Shown: positions 60,726-64,000 of the stretch, in pieces
How positions within the stretch are numbered: the stretch's first letter is position 1
Layout: each line of letters opens with the position of its first letter
NCBI RefSeq assembly: GCF_963678635.1
Contig: NC_087071.1
Location: forward strand, 10,925,088-10,989,087
Length of the DNA: 64,000 bases
Direction of reading: 5' to 3'
From: Symsagittifera roscoffensis
Lineage: Eukaryota > Xenacoelomorpha > Acoela > Convolutidae
Made by a program: the position numbers and the translations under genes
The notes under the pieces: generated by a model
What the model was told of the DNA's origin: nothing
Databases searched by the model: none
The model's input: only the letters and a program-made list of their open reading frames with translations

Positions 60726-61838
60726 TTAGTCTTTTGTTATTTTCTTCAATACTTCTTCTTTGCTTCTTGCGGCGTTCCATGATCCCGCCTCGTCCAGTGA
60801 TGTAGCACCAAACTTTCTCTTGAAGAGGTGTCTCTCTAGCCTGTCAAACGTGTTGTTTTCCGACGTTTCTTTGTTGTTTATGTTCAACTTCGCTAGTCGC
60901 AATCTGTAGGCCTCAAGTGCTGCCAAGTTCAACTCAGTGACATCATCCTCACAACCAATCAGTTTTATCGAGTGTGATACGGGACTGTCATACCTCTCCG
61001 GTCCCTGGTTTTTTGTTTGTATATTACTCCGTCTGACTGTCGTGGTGTCTTCCTCTTTTTCGGATTCATCCGCAAATCCTGGAGTGGAATAATCTACCGG
61101 GTCCATTTGTTGTGACAATATTTTTACTGCTTCTTTTTGGACTCCTCGGGTCAACACTTGATTTGTTATTTCCTCCCATTCTTGAGATGTCATGTTATTG
61201 TTCTGAAATGTGTCCAGAATTTCTTTTTCACTTGTCTGTTGTGTGATTTTCTTGGTAGTAGGAGCTTCCTTCGGTGCCGACGACTCTATACATACTGCCT
61301 CGTTACTCGTATCACGTTTCTTAGTAACTGTTTTGGCAGCTTTTGTCGTTCCTGATTCTTGTATTTTGCCCCTTGTCGGTTTTGTGTTCTGGACTACCGG
61401 TCCTGCTCTGTTCGGTTTTCCCCGTTTACCTCCTAAGTTAAGGCCTCCGCCGGTCCTTGTGTCTCTTGATGTGACTACGCTCGGTGAGTTTTGGAACTTT
61501 TCTTTTAGCTGACTATCTTCTAGATTTTCGTCTCTCAGCCCCCGGTCTTTCGCGTCGTGTTCTTCGGCAGAATCGCTGTCTTCCTCTTCTGGTAGTGTTC
61601 CTGTTTTCTGCCGTTTACTTCTCGGTTCCTCTCCGGTTGGGCTCCTCTTCTTCTCTGAATTATATGCTTTGGGCTGTGTTGACAGTTTAGATCGTGCAAT
61701 GTCGCTCTTTCTATATACTGCAACCGCAGCCGTTTTGATGGTCGATGGTGTCTCTGATACTATCTTGGATTTCAAGGGTATTGTCAGGGCCTTCCCGCTT
61801 TTCCTTTGTTCGTGTTTCCGAAGGAAACTTCCAGACAA
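60726..61838 (-). CDS. C-terminal tail of element C pol or separate downstream ORF
   Basis: A low-complexity protein rich in Lys, Glu, Ser and Thr, with a more compact end ('LERHLFKRKFGATSLDE'). It overlaps the integrase ORF by 55 bp. Its frame is open further upstream than the nominal TTG start, back to about 61930, so it more likely continues pol after a one-base shift than starts a new gene. No family recognised. Confidence 0.55.
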   Translation of the reverse strand: MSGSFLRKHEQRKSGKALTIPLKSKIVSETPSTIKTAAVAVYRKSDIARSKLSTQPKAYNSEKKRSPTGEEPRSKRQKTGTLPEEEDSDSAEEHDAKDRGLRDENLEDSQLKEKFQNSPSVVTSRDTRTGGGLNLGGKRGKPNRAGPVVQNTKPTRGKIQESGTTKAAKTVTKKRDTSNEAVCIESSAPKEAPTTKKITQQTSEKEILDTFQNNNMTSQEWEEITNQVLTRGVQKEAVKILSQQMDPVDYSTPGFADESEKEEDTTTVRRSNIQTKNQGPERYDSPVSHSIKLIGCEDDVTELNLAALEAYRLRLAKLNINNKETSENNTFDRLERHLFKRKFGATSLDEAGSWNAARSKEEVLKKITKD

Positions 61839-62542
61839 ATCCTCCTTTGATGTGGTTTGTTTGTCTTCAATGAATCCACGTTCCCATGAGTATAGAAGTT
61901 CTTTCTCAGTTCGGGATTTATCGTACTGGTTTCATCTACGACCCGGCATAATTCACTGTCTGAGAGGTCCCGTCTGGTGGCATTCCACCTAGCGTTTGCC
62001 TCTAGAAGTTGTTTGAGTTCTTTAGCTCTGGCCCTATCTTTTGCCATCGCCGTGTCGTGTCGAAACAAAGGGCTTGTATCCCTGCTATTTCGTCCTTTGC
62101 GAATGATTTTAACATTCTCCCTCGACTGATCTATTCGCCTTTTCAGCTGTGATGCTGTTAGTGCCGATCTCTCCAAGTGTTCTTTATCTAAACGATCAGA
62201 ATCCATCAAAAATTTGTCCCTTACAATCTTAAATTCCGTTTTCGGTAATCGGCTAAAGAGTGCTTCGAACGGGGACACTTTTATTGATTTCTGTTTATTC
62301 CATCTTAGGTCCCTAATTATTGTACTCAAACATAATTTAATCGATTGTACTTTCTCGTCGAGTAGCATTACCCCCAATCTTCTTTTAATGGTTTGTATCG
62401 TTCGTTCGACTAAGCCGCATCCTCGGTGATCCCCGACTGGACAGAATTTTTGTGCGATGTTATTTTCGGTGCAAAATTTTTTCATAGCTTTCCCTTTGAA
62501 CCCAGAAAATTGGTCCGTTTTTAATTGATTCCGGAATTCCAT
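61784..62542 (-). CDS. Integrase core, second half, element C
   Basis: Begins just before the second catalytic Asp (D10 in 'KTDQFSGF') and includes the Glu of the triad (E46 in 'GLVERTIQ'), an exact 35-residue gap. 'CPVGDHRGCGLVER' is typical of a gypsy integrase family common in aquatic invertebrates. Downstream is a helical region with charged residues. A one-base insertion in an A-run near 62522 separates it from the ORF carrying the first half. Confidence 0.82.
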   Translation of the reverse strand: MEFRNQLKTDQFSGFKGKAMKKFCTENNIAQKFCPVGDHRGCGLVERTIQTIKRRLGVMLLDEKVQSIKLCLSTIIRDLRWNKQKSIKVSPFEALFSRLPKTEFKIVRDKFLMDSDRLDKEHLERSALTASQLKRRIDQSRENVKIIRKGRNSRDTSPLFRHDTAMAKDRARAKELKQLLEANARWNATRRDLSDSELCRVVDETSTINPELRKNFYTHGNVDSLKTNKPHQRRICLEVSFGNTNKGKAGRP

Positions 62543-63995
62543 GGGTGTCGATGTAAGTACGGAGAAATTTTATTGTTGATTTTCCCCCTGTAGATTTCGT
62601 TACTTTGAATGATGGAAATTTTGAGTATCTATCAATAGCAACTAATAAGTATATCTTCTTCCCCTTATGATCTTCAAGTGGGCCCGCATAATCTAATTGT
62701 AGTTCTTGACCTGGCTGTGACAACAGTGGGAGTGGTTTAGCCGAATTATTTGGAATTAAATATTTAGCGTTCTTACCATAGCGAGTACAGCTTCTACATT
62801 CTTCGGCCATATTGACTATGTCTTTATGCATATGCGGCCACCACAGGTAAATTGAGACCCCCAACATTGCTTCCTGTCCGGGATGACCTTGGTGAAGTCG
62901 TCGGAGCACTGCTTGTCTCAACTTTTCGGGCACGGCCAAACGATTGTCCACTAGAAGGCAATCGTCTACCACCGACATCTGGTGCCACAGAGGATTGGTG
63001 TAGGGCCCCATGAGCTCGAAACCATGTCTGTCATTTCGTTCCACTACTCTTCTTAGCCGGTCCATCCAGGTATCTTCTGACACTAATTCTGCGAGTAGAC
63101 TTTTGTCAAATAATTTATTGAGTGAAAGGGGGTTTTCTGTCTCCATTAATTGTTCCCCCCGTTTGTACTCGGATTTTCTTGAATTGTGTCTTGTTTTCTG
63201 TGGTGTGATTACACAAGTCTCTGTTCCTGAACTGTAATCCCGGTCGTCACTATCCAGAGTTAAATCGACTTCGACGATTTGTCCCACTTCGGCTTCGTCT
63301 CCGGATGTGGATAGTCCTGGTGGTTTCGGGCTTTGTATCCCCGAGTTAGCCTCTAACTCCATTGCTGCAAAGGGGGGTTCTGTACTCCTTCCTGAGCCAA
63401 CCAGTTCCCAGAATGAGACTAATTTTGATTGAGCTGTTGAAACAGTTGAAGTTGATGGTCCTCTTTTTCCTGGGCTGACTGTTTGAGCAGTTGACGTTGA
63501 TTGTCCTCTTTGTGTGTTTGGCAAATACCACCTCGCCTGTGGTATTTGTTCCAAGTCCGAATCCTCTGATTCTGATATGTGTGGTCGTATCATCCTAGTT
63601 CTGTGAAACGTTGTTGTCACTTCTTCTCTCAAGGTATTGTTGTTATTTATCTCCTGGATCCTGACCATCTTTTTTTCTTTTCCGCTTTTTTCCAATTCGC
63701 CTGAGTGCATTTTTCTTGATTTCTGATTTAAAAAGTTCCTGGTTTTTTCTAATGACTGAACCGACTGTATCCGCTGACGATTTTGAGATATTTTGATTTT
63801 TGGATTTTCACGCTTTTCTCGTTGAAACGAACGCGAATCTTCATTTCTTTCGTTCCGGTCGTGCTTTGTCCGTTTTGGACCGTTTTGGTTGCTATAGCAA
63901 TGGGTAGATGACGTGTTCTTATTCGACACATTTTGATCAAATCTAGAATATTCTAGAACGTTTTCGTTCCGGTCGAGCCTATCCTGATCATTCAA
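62460..63995 (-). CDS. Pol linker plus integrase zinc-binding domain and first half of core, element C (open at window edge)
   Basis: Open to the right edge; the nominal start is a TTG and not natural. The first ~320 residues are polar and disordered-looking and include 'VEVDLTLDSDD', a textbook SUMO-interaction-like motif. The HHCC zinc-binding module follows ('LHQGHPGQEAMLG', 'CRSCTRYG'), then the core with the first catalytic Asp in 'LQLDYAGPL' and 'VAIDRYSKFPSF'. It closes just after 'THGIPESIK', where the A-run insertion shifts the frame. Confidence 0.82.
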   Translation of the reverse strand: MNDQDRLDRNENVLEYSRFDQNVSNKNTSSTHCYSNQNGPKRTKHDRNERNEDSRSFQREKRENPKIKISQNRQRIQSVQSLEKTRNFLNQKSRKMHSGELEKSGKEKKMVRIQEINNNNTLREEVTTTFHRTRMIRPHISESEDSDLEQIPQARWYLPNTQRGQSTSTAQTVSPGKRGPSTSTVSTAQSKLVSFWELVGSGRSTEPPFAAMELEANSGIQSPKPPGLSTSGDEAEVGQIVEVDLTLDSDDRDYSSGTETCVITPQKTRHNSRKSEYKRGEQLMETENPLSLNKLFDKSLLAELVSEDTWMDRLRRVVERNDRHGFELMGPYTNPLWHQMSVVDDCLLVDNRLAVPEKLRQAVLRRLHQGHPGQEAMLGVSIYLWWPHMHKDIVNMAEECRSCTRYGKNAKYLIPNNSAKPLPLLSQPGQELQLDYAGPLEDHKGKKIYLLVAIDRYSKFPSFKVTKSTGGKSTIKFLRTYIDTHGIPESIKNGPIFWVQRESYEKILHRK

Positions 63996-64000
63996 TCGAC

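Larger units (their letters stand above)
60726..64000 (-). mobile_element. Degenerate gypsy-like retroelement, copy C (partial)
   Basis: Three overlapping minus-strand ORFs read as the 3' half of a Ty3/gypsy-type pol: linker, integrase zinc-binding domain, catalytic core, then a long basic/acidic tail. The sequence is unrelated to copies A and B except at the level of integrase motifs. Two frame breaks (about 62522 and 61925) show it is decayed. It runs off the right edge, so protease and RT are not seen. Confidence 0.8.

Overview
The window is animal nuclear DNA. A host chromatin gene is split over three exons with canonical GT-AG junctions, its surroundings are AT-rich, and long retroelements with higher GC have invaded. 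The host gene encodes a SAY domain followed by a cluster of PHD fingers, the architecture of PHF10/SAYP, the PBAF-type SWI/SNF subunit of metazoans. I think an invertebrate is likely from the gene architecture and the retroelement families, but I cannot name the species.

Layout. 1-17743 (+): copy A of a giant Ty3/gypsy-type LTR retroelement, missing its 5' end at the window edge and ending in an 881-bp 3' LTR. 17744-19752: AT-rich spacer. 19762-20378 (+): exon 1 of the PHF10/SAYP homologue. 20441-43309 (-): copy B of the same giant element, complete with two ~903-bp LTRs (22.9 kb), sitting inside the host intron antisense to the gene. 43310-49204: rest of the intron. 49205-50189 and 51957-52208 (+): exons 2 and 3 of the host gene. 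52209-58364: AT-rich DNA with a degenerate ~160-bp tandem array and dispersed repeats. 58365-59508 (-): an unrecognised host gene or pseudogene exon. 60726-64000 (-): part of an unrelated degenerate gypsy-like element (copy C), running off the right edge.

The giant element is the most unusual content. Its gag-pol carries a gag core, two zinc knuckles, DTG protease, YVDD reverse transcriptase, RNase H, an HHCC/DD35E integrase and a GPF module. It then continues ~400 residues into a tail that ends in a macro-like (TARG1/OARD1-like) domain. Downstream, where env would lie in a retrovirus, is a second coding block of nearly 9 kb. It holds a coiled coil, a canonical SGNH/GDSL esterase domain, a second divergent SGNH-like domain, and a ~1,890-residue region that I do not recognise, ending in a SUMO-interaction-like motif. 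The 5' leader of copy B is 2.4 kb long and holds a ~35-unit 14-bp minisatellite plus three 70-bp repeats.

Both copies are broken, but at different places: small indels, 5-bp tandem duplications and nonsense changes. Each copy is therefore open where the other is closed. This suggests that the active parent had two very long reading frames, gag-pol-macro and coiled coil-SGNH-SGNH-unknown.

Copies A and B point towards each other (3' LTRs facing) and form a ~17.7-kb inverted repeat around the first coding exon of the host gene. Splicing across copy B keeps the host reading frame exactly, so the host gene may still work despite a 28.8-kb intron.
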